Origin: Alkalispirochaeta americana
GTDB lineage: Bacteria > Spirochaetota > Spirochaetia > DSM-27196 > Alkalispirochaetaceae
Assembly: GCF_900156105.1 (NCBI RefSeq)
Contig: NZ_FTMS01000011.1
Span: forward strand, 79,467-143,466
Direction of reading: 5' to 3'
Length of the DNA stretch: 64,000 nucleotides
How positions within the stretch are numbered: position 1 is the stretch's first letter; each line of letters starts with the position of its first letter. The notes beneath the pieces are model-generated. The model saw only the letters and a program-made list of their open reading frames with translations. It made no database searches and was not told the origin of the DNA. Below, in pieces: positions 45,395 through 54,469 of this stretch. The position numbers and the translations under genes were made by a program.

Positions 45395-47153
45395 CCTCCC
45401 CCGGAAGCGTCCATGGAAGCATCCCTGGAAAGGCCCCTGGAGCATCGGCCACAAGATACTCGCCGCCACGGTCCTGATCGTCACGGTGGTGCTCTGCTTT
45501 TCCAGCGCCGCCTACTTCTTCTATTTTTCCCGGACCACGGAGAAACTCATCGATCGGCAATCCCGGGAAATCACCAAACAGATTGTTTTCAACTACGACC
45601 GCTACATCAGCAGCGTCATCGAAACGGCGAACTTTCTTCATCTGACCGTCACGAACCGGGATGTGGATCGGGAACTCCCCCAGATACAGGAAATATTCTC
45701 CCTGAACTCGCAAATCAAGAGAGACCTGGCCTCGATCTTTCTCTTCGATGATCAGGGGCGCCCCCTGGCAGGCGATGTTCCGACCCTGGAACCCCAGGCG
45801 GTTCGCCAGACCCCCTGGTTTCATCGGGCCCGCACCTACCCCGATATTTTCCACTTCTCCCTGGGCCAGAGCCTGAACGCTGCGACCCCCCGGGCCGAGG
45901 AAGTGATCACCGTGGTGCAGCAGGTTCAGTACCTGAACCAGGGGTCTCTGGCCGAAGGGCTCCTGGTGTTGGAGCTCAACACAAATGTAATAAAGGACCT
46001 GGCCCGAAAAACCAACCTGGGAGAGTTCGGCCACCTTCTCATCCTGGATAACCAGGGCTCCCTTGTATATACCTCATCCTGGGGCATCCACTCCGAGGGA
46101 AGCTACCGCTACAGCCGGAATCGCTACCTGGGGGTCCACCGAAAACGGATCAGGGGCATCGATTTCTACATTAACGTGAACAGTCTCTACCAAACCCGAT
46201 GGCGCATCGTGACCGTCCTGAACGTAGACGTGGTCACCCAGACTCAAAACCATCTTGTGGTGGCAATCGTTCTGATCTTTCTGGGCTCTCTGGGGATAAC
46301 GGCCATGATCGCCGGATTTCTCTCCTTCAGAATATCAAAACCGATCCACGAACTAAAACGAATCATGGCACGGATTGAAAGGGGAGACCTCTCGACGCCC
46401 ATAGCGATCGAGGGCCAGAGGGAAATCGTCGAGCTTTCCCGGTCCTTCAGGCGCATGGTCGATCGAATCAGATCGCTCATGGACAAACTGGTGGAAGAAC
46501 AAAAAGAAAAACGCAAGACAGCTCTCCGGGCGCTTCAAAACCAGATTAACCCTCATTTTCTGTATAACACCCTGGACTCCATCATTGGACTGGCCGAGGA
46601 GGGCAGAAACCAGGATGTAGTGAAAACCGTAGCAGCCCTGGCAAAGTTCTTCCGCCTCAGTATCTCCAGGGGAGCAACCTTCATCCCCGTCCAGGACGAG
46701 GTAGAACAGATCAACAGCTACCTCACCATCCAGCAGATCCGCTACGCCCGGAAATTCAGCTATACCATCTCCATGGGGGAGAAGATGAAGGAACACCTGA
46801 TCATGAAACTTTTGTTGCAGCCCCTGGTGGAGAACGCCCTTTACCACGGAATGGGTGACGATGAAAACAGAATATCTATCCAGGGAGAAATGGCAGGAGA
46901 TCGCATGATCTTTCGTGTCACCAACAGCGGCTACGGCCTCACGGACGAGAAGATTCACGAGATTCACCGCATGATCCAGAGTCAGGACGCGCAATCCAGC
47001 GTGGGGTTGAAAAACGTCTACCAGCGGCTGAAACTATACTACGGCGACGCGGCCGATCTGCGAATATCCAGTGTCATCGACGAAAGCACCACCGTGACCC
47101 TTGTGATTCCTCCTCCATCCGCACCGGAGTCCATCCCGGGGGGCACGTCATGA
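45378..47153 (+). CDS. YesM-type sensor histidine kinase
   Basis: About 591 aa. TM1 (HKILAATVLIVTVVLCFSS) and TM2 (LVVAIVLIFLGSLGITAMIA) flank a periplasmic Cache-like region of about 240 aa. A HAMP domain follows, then the His_kinase motif QNQINPHFLYNTLDSI and an ATPase domain. The start is GTG at 45378, preceded by AAGGCG, overlapping the regulator stop; the longer frame to 45285 lies inside the regulator. A basic, Trp-rich PWKHPWKGPW stretch precedes TM1. It is coupled to the lipoprotein gene by ATGA. Confidence 0.92.
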   Translation: MKKTSSLPRKRPWKHPWKGPWSIGHKILAATVLIVTVVLCFSSAAYFFYFSRTTEKLIDRQSREITKQIVFNYDRYISSVIETANFLHLTVTNRDVDRELPQIQEIFSLNSQIKRDLASIFLFDDQGRPLAGDVPTLEPQAVRQTPWFHRARTYPDIFHFSLGQSLNAATPRAEEVITVVQQVQYLNQGSLAEGLLVLELNTNVIKDLARKTNLGEFGHLLILDNQGSLVYTSSWGIHSEGSYRYSRNRYLGVHRKRIRGIDFYINVNSLYQTRWRIVTVLNVDVVTQTQNHLVVAIVLIFLGSLGITAMIAGFLSFRISKPIHELKRIMARIERGDLSTPIAIEGQREIVELSRSFRRMVDRIRSLMDKLVEEQKEKRKTALRALQNQINPHFLYNTLDSIIGLAEEGRNQDVVKTVAALAKFFRLSISRGATFIPVQDEVEQINSYLTIQQIRYARKFSYTISMGEKMKEHLIMKLLLQPLVENALYHGMGDDENRISIQGEMAGDRMIFRVTNSGYGLTDEKIHEIHRMIQSQDAQSSVGLKNVYQRLKLYYGDAADLRISSVIDESTTVTLVIPPPSAPESIPGGTS

Positions 47154-48199
47154 TTCATTCTCTTTTCCGGGCAACCGCCCGCACCCCCGTCCTGCAAAAA
47201 ATCCTGGTTCTTCCGATGGTCCTTCTTGTTCTTGCAGGGTGTCAGCCCCCGGCGCAAAAGGTCGCTCTTTTTCCGTACAATCTGGAAGATCCCTACATTC
47301 GCTCCCTGGTGGAGCACATTGTCGACGAAACCCGGAATACCTTTCGTCTCACCCTGTGGGACGCCCAGAACTCCCAGGTAATGCAGAACGAAGGAATCGA
47401 GCGTGCCATAGCCGAAGGAGCTGATCTGCTTATCGTCAATCCCGTGGATCGTCTCAGCGCCTACACGATCATCCTTCACGCCCGGGAGCACAACATCCCC
47501 CTGATCTTTTTTAATCGGGAACCCTTGAGGTCGGATATGCAGCTCTGGGAGCGGGTCTATTACGTTGGAGCCAAGCCGGTCCAGTCGGCAGAACTTCAGG
47601 CCGATCTGGTGATAACCCTCTTTGGAGGAGATCCTCCTGGCCTGAATCACCTGGACCGGGACGGAGACGGCCGTGTACAAACGATCATTTTCAAGGGAGA
47701 GCAGGGACACCAGGACGCCGAAATACGCACCGCCGGAGTTCTATCGGCCTTCGAAGAACGGAACTTTCCCGTGGAGATCCTGGCAATCGAAGTTGCCAAC
47801 TGGAACACCCGCGAAGCCTACGAAAAAAGCCTGCCCCTTCTGGAGACCTACGGAGATACGGTTGAACTCATTATCTCCAACAACGATGCCATGGCCCTGG
47901 GCGTTATCCAGCGTCTTCACGATATGGGCCTCTCCCCTGTCCCCGGCGAGAATGGCCAAATCTCCCCGGAGAGCCCCGGGTGGATACCTCTGGTGGGGAT
48001 CGACGGCATAGACGAAGCGGTACAGGCGATCCGTCAGGGGTACCTCTACGGCACGGTCCTGAACGATTCTGCCAATATGGCCCGGGCGATCTCGGAACTG
48101 GCCAAGAGCATCCTCTCGGAGAGCCCCGAGGCACCCCTCGATCCTCCTCTGGAAGAGGACCGTTATATCTGGATCGACTACCAGCCCTTTATCCATTAA
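47150..48199 (+). CDS. MglB-like sugar-binding lipoprotein, sensory partner of YesM/YesN
   Basis: 349 aa. The lipobox is VLAGC (Cys about residue 31), followed by a type I periplasmic-binding fold. The calcium loop seen in galactose/glucose-binding proteins is conserved (DRDGDGRVQ), as are the ISNNDAMALG and VGIDGIDEA blocks. It is a paralogue of the mglB product 140 bp downstream, but is membrane-anchored and cotranscribed with the kinase by an ATGA overlap. The arrangement suggests it presents sugar to the kinase's periplasmic domain. Confidence 0.88.
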   Translation: MIHSLFRATARTPVLQKILVLPMVLLVLAGCQPPAQKVALFPYNLEDPYIRSLVEHIVDETRNTFRLTLWDAQNSQVMQNEGIERAIAEGADLLIVNPVDRLSAYTIILHAREHNIPLIFFNREPLRSDMQLWERVYYVGAKPVQSAELQADLVITLFGGDPPGLNHLDRDGDGRVQTIIFKGEQGHQDAEIRTAGVLSAFEERNFPVEILAIEVANWNTREAYEKSLPLLETYGDTVELIISNNDAMALGVIQRLHDMGLSPVPGENGQISPESPGWIPLVGIDGIDEAVQAIRQGYLYGTVLNDSANMARAISELAKSILSESPEAPLDPPLEEDRYIWIDYQPFIH

Positions 48200-48339
48200 C
48201 AGCGGGGTAGCACAAGAGATTTCTCCTTGCCGCCACAGGGAGAGTGCAGAATTTTACAACCATTGTGGCAGATCGTCCATTGCGAACTGGCCAGGGGGGG
48301 GTAGCATACAACTCATCACACACAAACAAAGGAGAATGT

Positions 48340-49356
48340 ATGACAAAACGAATCGTTTTGATCCTGCTTGCCGCCGCAATGATGGCCCCTGCCCTCTTCG
48401 CCGGAGGCCGCCAGGAATCGGATCAGATCAGGATCGGTGCAAACATCTACAGCTTCGCAGACAACTTCATGAACGGTGTCATGAAACCCGAACTGGAACG
48501 CTACGCCCAGGTACGGGGTGTCCGGATCGACATCGTCGATTCCGAGGGACAGCAGGCACGGTTGAATGATCAGATCGACGTCTTCATCACCCGCGGGGTA
48601 GACGTACTGGTGATCAATCTGGTGGATCCCGCCGCAGCGCGAAACGTTATCGAAAAGGCGAAACAGGCTGACATCCCTCTCATTCTTTTCAACAAGGAAG
48701 CCACCGAGGCGGGAGTTATGGACCTCTACGACAAGGTCTGGTACGTGGGCACCGACTCAGCCGAGTCAGGCATTATCCAGGGCCAGATGATGGTGGAAGA
48801 CTGGCTTGCCAACCCCGAATGGGACAAGAACGGCGACGGCATCCTCCAGTACGTGATGCTCAAGGGTGAGCCCGGCCATCCCGACGCCGAGGCCCGGACC
48901 CTTCACTCGGTAAAAGCGTTTACCGACCGGGGCATCCAGGTGCAGCAGCTTGCCCTGGAGGCCGATCCCTTCTGGTCAACCCAGCACGGCGCCGACAGCA
49001 TGGCAGCCTGGCTCACCTCACGGTTTGGAGACCAGATCGAGATGGTCATCGCCAACAACGACGGCATGGCCTTTGGTGCAATCACCGCCATGAAAGCAGC
49101 CGGTGTGTCTATCCCGATCTACGGTGTCGACGCCCTGGACCAGGCCCTGACCCACATCGCCGATGGCGAGCTGAACGGAACCGTTCTGAACGACGGCGTC
49201 AACCAGGCCCGGGCATCGCTGGATCTGGCGATTAACGCAGCCCGGGGGAACCCCGTCACCCAGGAAACCGACTGGGTTCTGGAGCAGGGTGGATCGAAGG
49301 CGGTTCGTGTTCCCTACGTGCCGGTGACAATCGATAACTATCAGAGTTTCCGCTAA
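48340..49356 (+). CDS. mglB: Galactose/glucose ABC transporter binding protein MglB
   Basis: About 338 aa with a signal peptide (RIVLILLAAAMMAPALFA). The fold has the calcium loop DKNGDGILQ and the hinge/ligand blocks VIANNDGMAFG and YGVDALDQAL. The ATG at 48340 follows AAAGGAG; the frame is open upstream to 48244 without a start of its own. It is the first gene of mglBAC and is followed by an intercistronic terminator. Substrate is galactose or glucose by family; a related sugar is possible. Confidence 0.92.
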   Translation: MTKRIVLILLAAAMMAPALFAGGRQESDQIRIGANIYSFADNFMNGVMKPELERYAQVRGVRIDIVDSEGQQARLNDQIDVFITRGVDVLVINLVDPAAARNVIEKAKQADIPLILFNKEATEAGVMDLYDKVWYVGTDSAESGIIQGQMMVEDWLANPEWDKNGDGILQYVMLKGEPGHPDAEARTLHSVKAFTDRGIQVQQLALEADPFWSTQHGADSMAAWLTSRFGDQIEMVIANNDGMAFGAITAMKAAGVSIPIYGVDALDQALTHIADGELNGTVLNDGVNQARASLDLAINAARGNPVTQETDWVLEQGGSKAVRVPYVPVTIDNYQSFR

Positions 49357-49374
49357 GAGAGCGGAACCGTGCAG

Positions 49375-49403
49375 CAGGGAAGCCTCGGGGCTTCCCTGTT
49401 TTT
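49375..49403 (+). terminator. Intercistronic terminator between mglB and mglA
   Basis: CAGGGAAGCC pairs perfectly with GGCTTCCCTG around a TCGG loop, then TTTTTCT. It sits 19 bp after mglB and 17 bp before the mglA start. A partial terminator here would give far more binding protein than transporter, the usual need in these systems. Confidence 0.9.
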
Positions 49404-49420
49404 CTCTGAAAGGGGCGCAG

Positions 49421-50941
49421 GTGGTGCAGGAATTACTGTATATCAAGGATGTAACAAAGACGTTCTCCGGCGTACCGGTTCTCAGGAATGTTTCCCTCAC
49501 GGTAAAACCCGGAACGGTCCATGCCCTGATGGGGGAAAACGGCGCCGGGAAATCGACCCTCATGAAATGCCTCTTCGGGATATACCGGGAGGACAAGGGA
49601 CAATTTTTCCTCAACGGACGCGAGGTCAACTTTACCGATCCCAAGGATGCCCTGGAGCAGGGAGTATCCATGGTCCACCAGGAGTTAAATCAGGTCACGC
49701 AGCGGAGCATCTCCGACAATATCTGGCTTGGCAGGTATCCCAGGACAGGACCCTTCATCAACGAACAGAAGATGCGCCAGGCGACGCTGGCCCTCTTTGA
49801 ACAACTCTCGATCCATCTGGATCCCGACACGATTCTGAGCCGCCTCTCAGTCTCTCAGCGTCAGATGGTGGAGATAGCCAAGGCCATCTCCTACGACGCC
49901 AAGGTAATCGTCCTGGACGAACCCACCTCGTCGCTCACCGAGAAGGAGACGGATCTCCTTTTTTCCATAATCGGAGAGCTTCGAAAAAAGGGAGTGAGTG
50001 TCATCTATATATCCCACAAAATGGACGAAATCTTCCGCATCTCCGACGAAGTCTCGGTCCTGCGGGACGGATCCTACGTGGGAACCGAGGAAACCGCCAA
50101 CCTCACCATGGACAACCTGGTGAAGATGATGGTGGGAAGACAGCTGGAAAACCGTTTTCCCGAAGGGACCAATAACCCCGGAGAGGTCCATTTCGAGGTG
50201 AAGAATCTCTCCACCCGATACGATCCCCGCATACAGGACGTAAGCTTTTCCGTTCGTCGGGGTGAAATCCTGGGTGTAGCCGGCCTTGTCGGAGCAGGAC
50301 GAACGGAGATGGCCGAGGCGATCTTTGGCATCAGAACCCGCGAGAGTGGCAACTTTTTCATCGACGGGAAACCGGTCAGCCTCGATTCTCCCGGCCAGGC
50401 CAAGAAAAACCGTTTTGCCTTCCTCACGGAGGAGCGCCGCCACACCGGCATCTACCCCGTGGGCGACATCACCTTCAACTCGACCATCGCGAATATTGCA
50501 TCCTACCGTACCGGCCTCGGGCTTCTGGACGAAAACGCCATGAAGCGTGACACCGATGAAAAAATCCGGGCCATGCGGATTAAAACGAACTCCAGAAGAG
50601 ATCTCATCCGGACTCTGAGTGGGGGAAACCAGCAAAAAGTGATCATCGGACGCTGGCTCCTGACCGATCCGGATATCCTCATTCTGGACGAACCCACCCG
50701 AGGTATCGACGTGGGAGCAAAATACGAGATCTATCAGCTCATCATACAACTTGCCATGAAGGACAAGTCAGTAATCATGATCTCTTCGGAGATGCCCGAA
50801 CTCCTGGGAATCACCGACCGAATCATGGTGATGAGTAACGGCCGGGTAGCAGGAATTGTCGATACCGACACGACCAGCCAGGAAGAGATCTTTCACCTGG
50901 CAACAAAGCATATCAACAACACCAAAGAGGCAGAAGTATGA
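49421..50941 (+). CDS. mglA: Galactose/glucose ABC transporter ATPase MglA
   Basis: 506-aa CUT2 ATPase with two nucleotide-binding domains in one chain. Domain 1 has Walker A GENGAGKST and signature LSVSQRQMVEI. Domain 2 has the usual degenerate Walker A GLVGAGRTEM with signature LSGGNQQKVIIGRW. It starts with GTG at 49421; AGGGG precedes it by 5-6 nt. It is coupled to mglC by a 4-bp overlap. Confidence 0.95.
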   Translation: MVQELLYIKDVTKTFSGVPVLRNVSLTVKPGTVHALMGENGAGKSTLMKCLFGIYREDKGQFFLNGREVNFTDPKDALEQGVSMVHQELNQVTQRSISDNIWLGRYPRTGPFINEQKMRQATLALFEQLSIHLDPDTILSRLSVSQRQMVEIAKAISYDAKVIVLDEPTSSLTEKETDLLFSIIGELRKKGVSVIYISHKMDEIFRISDEVSVLRDGSYVGTEETANLTMDNLVKMMVGRQLENRFPEGTNNPGEVHFEVKNLSTRYDPRIQDVSFSVRRGEILGVAGLVGAGRTEMAEAIFGIRTRESGNFFIDGKPVSLDSPGQAKKNRFAFLTEERRHTGIYPVGDITFNSTIANIASYRTGLGLLDENAMKRDTDEKIRAMRIKTNSRRDLIRTLSGGNQQKVIIGRWLLTDPDILILDEPTRGIDVGAKYEIYQLIIQLAMKDKSVIMISSEMPELLGITDRIMVMSNGRVAGIVDTDTTSQEEIFHLATKHINNTKEAEV

Positions 50942-51966
50942 AAACTCCAGTGATTTCAAGGCTCTTCACAGTGCGATCGCAGAACTGGAAAGACTTTTTG
51001 ATCAATAACGGGATATACATCGTGATAGCCCTTATCATCGGAGTCATCGTTGTGAACGAGCCCCGGTTCATCTCCATCCCGGTCTTTCGGAATATCCTGA
51101 CCCAGAGTTCGGTGAGGCTTATTCTGGCCTTCGGGGTTGCCGGCATCATTATCCTTCAGGGGACCGACCTCTCCCTGGGGCGACTTGTCGGGTTCGCCGC
51201 TGTCATATCGGGATCCATGCTTCAGCGGGCGGACTACGCAAGCCGCTTCTATCCGGACCTGCCAGCCCTCCCCCTGATCGTGCCCCTCGTCATCGCCTGC
51301 GTGGTGATCGGGCTCTTGAGCGGAGTCAACGGCTGGGTTGTGGCAAAGTTCAAGATCCACCCCTTTCTGGCGACCCTGGGAATGATGATAACCGCCTACG
51401 GAATACTCTCCATCTACTTCGCCTCGGGGGCACCGGGCCCGCAACCTATCGGGGGGTTTGACACTCGCTATACCCAGGCCGTGGTGGGGACCTTTCTGGG
51501 AATTCCCAAACTGGTGATTTACGCTGCCCTGACCAGCGTGGTTGTCTGGATTCTCTGGAACAAGACCACCTTCGGAAAAAACCTCTTCGCCGTAGGAGGG
51601 AACCCCGAGGCGGCCGAAGTCTCCGGAGTAAACGTGACCCGAACCATCATTATGGTTTATGTCTTTGCCGGAATCCTCTATGGAATCGGCGGTTTTCTGG
51701 AAGCAGCCCGAATCGGCTCCGCCAATAACGGGACCGGTTTCGGCTACGAGCTGGATGCGATCGCCGCCTGTGTGGTGGGAGGCATTTCCTTCTCCGGCGG
51801 TATCGGGAAGGTCTCGGGAGCTATCGCCGGTGTCCTCATGTTCACCATCATCAGCTACGGCATGACCTTCATGGGTCTGGACCAGTATTACCAGTACATC
51901 ATCAAGGGCGTGATCATCGTGGTTGCTGTTGCCCTGGACAACAAGAAATATCTGAAAAAGGTATAA
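50938..51966 (+). CDS. mglC: Galactose/glucose ABC transporter permease MglC
   Basis: 342-aa CUT2 permease with about nine hydrophobic helices. Landmarks are IILQGTDLSLGRLVGFAAV and GNPEAAEVSGVNV, both typical of MglC/RbsC. It starts on ATGA shared with mglA. A perfect 11-bp-stem hairpin follows its stop. Confidence 0.94.
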   Translation: MKTPVISRLFTVRSQNWKDFLINNGIYIVIALIIGVIVVNEPRFISIPVFRNILTQSSVRLILAFGVAGIIILQGTDLSLGRLVGFAAVISGSMLQRADYASRFYPDLPALPLIVPLVIACVVIGLLSGVNGWVVAKFKIHPFLATLGMMITAYGILSIYFASGAPGPQPIGGFDTRYTQAVVGTFLGIPKLVIYAALTSVVVWILWNKTTFGKNLFAVGGNPEAAEVSGVNVTRTIIMVYVFAGILYGIGGFLEAARIGSANNGTGFGYELDAIAACVVGGISFSGGIGKVSGAIAGVLMFTIISYGMTFMGLDQYYQYIIKGVIIVVAVALDNKKYLKKV

Positions 51967-51980
51967 GGCTCCTGCAACAG

Positions 51981-52008
51981 GAGAGAGCCGGAATCAGCCG
52001 GCTCTCTC
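51981..52008 (+). terminator. Hairpin after mglC
   Basis: GAGAGAGCCGG and its complement CCGGCTCTCTC form a perfect 11-bp stem with a 6-nt loop, 15 bp after the mglC stop. There is no U tract, so it may be a Rho-associated or mRNA-stabilising end of the mgl transcript. Confidence 0.6.
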
Positions 52009-52059
52009 TGGCCAAACCGTACTATCCTGAAAAACTGATCCAGTGCTCCGGAGCAAAAG

Positions 52060-52081
52060 CTGACAGAATGCTAACAAATCG
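52060..52081 (+). promoter_or_regulatory. PHO-box-like site upstream of the PHP-glycosyltransferase gene
   Basis: Two 7-nt units, CTGACAG (52060-52066) and CTAACAA (52071-52077), are separated by 4 nt, giving the 11-bp period of the PhoB box (known consensus CTGTCAT repeated every 11 bp). The site is about 45 bp upstream of the ATG at 52124, with a weak -10-like CATAGT about 10 bp downstream of it. Confidence 0.55.
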
Positions 52082-52123
52082 CCGCCATAGTGGATCTCAT
52101 ACAGAGACCCCCGGGAGAGAACT

Positions 52124-54187
52124 ATGGCAAAAGCGGACCTGCACGTACATTCCAGATACTCTGACCATCCCACAGAATGGTTTCTTCAGCGCCTGGGCGC
52201 CTCCGAATCCTATACAGAACCGGAAACGATATACCGCCGGGCCCTGGCAGAGGGAATGGATTTTGTCACAATCACCGACCACAACGATATCAGGGGAGCC
52301 CGGGAACTCCAGGAGCGCTATCCCAAGCGGGTTATTCCCGGAGTGGAGAGCACCACCTACTTCCCCGAGGATGGCTGCAAGGCCCACCTCCTGATTTATG
52401 GACTCGATTCCTCGCAGTTCCGAAAGATACAGTCTCTCAGAAAAAGCATCTACGCCCTCAGGGATTATCTGCTGGAGCAAGATCTGGTTCATTCTCTGGC
52501 CCACGCCACCCATGCGGTAAACGACACGCTCTCTCCGGATCATCTGGAGAAGTTTCTTCTGCTCTTCAACCATTTTGAAGGAATAAACGGCGCTCGAAAC
52601 CGCTCTTTCAATCAGGAGTGGATGAACTTCCTTACCTCGCTGGAAGAGGAGCGGCTGGAACAGCTCTCGAAAAAACACGGCATCACTCCCGTCGGTACTG
52701 ATCCCTGGATAAAGGGAATTACCGGTGGCAGCGACGATCACGCAGGACTCCTGATTGGACGAACCTGGACAGAGACGGAGGCCCCTTTCGAGACACCGCA
52801 AGCATTTCTTGACGAAATCAGGGAGAAGAAAACCCTTGCCGGAGGATTACATAATGACTTTCGAACCATGTCCTTCGGATTCTATAAAATCGCCGTGGAG
52901 TTCAGCCGCACACGACCGATGACCGTATCAAACTCCTTTGCAGAACAGGTGAATGGGTTTCTTCTCAATAACCAGAAACTCTCTCTGACAAACGCTCTCA
53001 AGCTGAGCAGACTGCGTAGCCGAAAAGCAGGTCCTGTGATGAACCGCCTGGCGGATCTAGTAGGCACCATTGCTACCCTGGACGAATCTATTGCCATCGA
53101 CGACCGGATTGGCACAATCTATGAGAAAATCACCGCCATATCCGACGAGTTCCTGAAAGAACTTTGCCGGTCGGTCACGACTCATCTGGCTACAGGAAAT
53201 CTATGGAATCTGGTGAGAAGCATCTCCGCATCCTTGCCAGGATTTTTTCTCTCGACTCCCTTCGTTTCTACCTTTTTGCACATGTACAAAAAAAGGAATC
53301 TCCTGGCACAACTCAAACAGCGCTGGGGCGTCGCCTCCGAAGAGAAAGAACGGCGGATTCTCTGGTTTACCGACACCCTGGAAGATCTCAACGGGGTCTC
53401 TGTCACTCTTTCCCGCATCGCCACCCTGGCAGAAGTACAGAAAAGGCCCATACGAATCGTGACATCCCTGAATCCTCACGAGACGAATCTTCCATCGAGT
53501 GTACTTACCCTGCCTCCGCTGTCGGAAATACCCTTACCGTATTACGAAGACCTCTTGCTGCGGATTCCTTCGTTTCTCGGAGCTCTGAAAATTATTTTTG
53601 ATGAGGACCCCCAGGAGATATATATATCCTCTCCCGGCCCCATAGGGTTGCTTGGTCTCGCCCTGGGCAAACTCGCTCAGGTAAAAACCACGGCGGTGTA
53701 CCACACCGACTTTTTCCGGGAGACCGCCGAAATCACTGGCGACGTCTCCCTGGGAAATCTGGTGGAGTCCTATACACGGTGGTTCTTTCAAAACGCCGAC
53801 GAGATACTGGTACCAACTCTTGAATACAAGAGAATTCTGACCGAGCGAGGATTTATCTCCTCCAGGATGAGGTTATTTCGGCGAGGAATCGATACAGAGT
53901 GTTTTATCCCGCAGGCCCCCCTCTTCCCCGGAACAAGAGACCTGATCCATTCCCGACCCTTTGGGGCAGAACACACGATCGTATATACCGGTCGAATTTC
54001 ACGGGACAAAAACCTGGATTTCCTGATCCGCGTACAGGAGCGGCTTCGTGGACAGGGCCGCAAAATCTGCCTTTTTCTGGCTGGTGACGGCCCATACCGG
54101 AAAGAACTTGAGGCATCGAGTGCTGACAGTTCAGATATCGTCTTTCTGGGCCGCCTGAAAAATGACGAAATCACGGGGGTAGCATGA
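52124..54187 (+). CDS. PHP-domain / glycosyltransferase fusion, C-terminally truncated
   Basis: 687 aa. The N-terminal PHP metal-dependent hydrolase domain (residues 1-250) keeps its motifs: DLHVHSRYSD, TITDHND, GVEST and GGSDDHAG. From about residue 400 a GT-B glycosyltransferase (GT4-like) begins (ILWFTDTLEDLNGVS) and runs through YTGRISRDKNLDFLIR and LAGDGPYRKEL. The protein stops at FLGRLKNDEITGVA, before the second Rossmann half with the donor-binding E-x7-E motif. About 130-150 residues appear to be missing, and none of the three downstream frames continues it. A PHO-box-like site suggests phosphate control and a role in phosphate-free glycolipid or envelope sugar transfer. Confidence 0.8.
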   Translation: MAKADLHVHSRYSDHPTEWFLQRLGASESYTEPETIYRRALAEGMDFVTITDHNDIRGARELQERYPKRVIPGVESTTYFPEDGCKAHLLIYGLDSSQFRKIQSLRKSIYALRDYLLEQDLVHSLAHATHAVNDTLSPDHLEKFLLLFNHFEGINGARNRSFNQEWMNFLTSLEEERLEQLSKKHGITPVGTDPWIKGITGGSDDHAGLLIGRTWTETEAPFETPQAFLDEIREKKTLAGGLHNDFRTMSFGFYKIAVEFSRTRPMTVSNSFAEQVNGFLLNNQKLSLTNALKLSRLRSRKAGPVMNRLADLVGTIATLDESIAIDDRIGTIYEKITAISDEFLKELCRSVTTHLATGNLWNLVRSISASLPGFFLSTPFVSTFLHMYKKRNLLAQLKQRWGVASEEKERRILWFTDTLEDLNGVSVTLSRIATLAEVQKRPIRIVTSLNPHETNLPSSVLTLPPLSEIPLPYYEDLLLRIPSFLGALKIIFDEDPQEIYISSPGPIGLLGLALGKLAQVKTTAVYHTDFFRETAEITGDVSLGNLVESYTRWFFQNADEILVPTLEYKRILTERGFISSRMRLFRRGIDTECFIPQAPLFPGTRDLIHSRPFGAEHTIVYTGRISRDKNLDFLIRVQERLRGQGRKICLFLAGDGPYRKELEASSADSSDIVFLGRLKNDEITGVA

Positions 54188-54354
54188 TGAACAAAGACAA
54201 GATAAAACCCGAACTGATTCAGCTGACCGACCAGGTCATCGACTGGCGCCCCGCCCCCTCTGCCTCTTGCCACCCCGGAAGCAGTAAGAAAACTCTTCAA
54301 TCCCTGGTCAAGAAAGTGCTTCTCAGGTTTCTTCTGAAAAACAGGATGAAATAA
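54184..54354 (+). CDS. Small hypothetical protein after the truncated glycosyltransferase
   Basis: 56-aa ORF starting on ATGA shared with the glycosyltransferase stop, after GGGGG. It is basic at the C-terminus (SLVKKVLLRFLLKNRMK) and has a Pro/Ala/Ser centre. I recognise no family. It may be a real small protein, or a remnant created by the deletion that truncated the upstream gene. Confidence 0.35.
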   Translation: MMNKDKIKPELIQLTDQVIDWRPAPSASCHPGSSKKTLQSLVKKVLLRFLLKNRMK

Positions 54355-54378
54355 CCGCCCCGGCTATTTCATCCAAAG

Positions 54379-54407
54379 CTAACCCCTCCCTAACCCTTCC
54401 CTAACGC
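54379..54407 (+). promoter_or_regulatory. PHO-box-like triple repeat upstream of pstS
   Basis: Three units CTAACCC (54379-54385), CTAACCC (54390-54396) and CTAACGC (54401-54407) repeat exactly every 11 bp. This matches the known geometry of PhoB/PhoP sites. It lies 63 bp upstream of the pstS ATG at 54470, in the 115-bp spacer. Confidence 0.75.
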
Positions 54408-54469
54408 GAAGCCGGGAAACTGCTCCTGAAAAGCGCAGACGCGCGTAGCAATTCACAGGGAGGATATTC

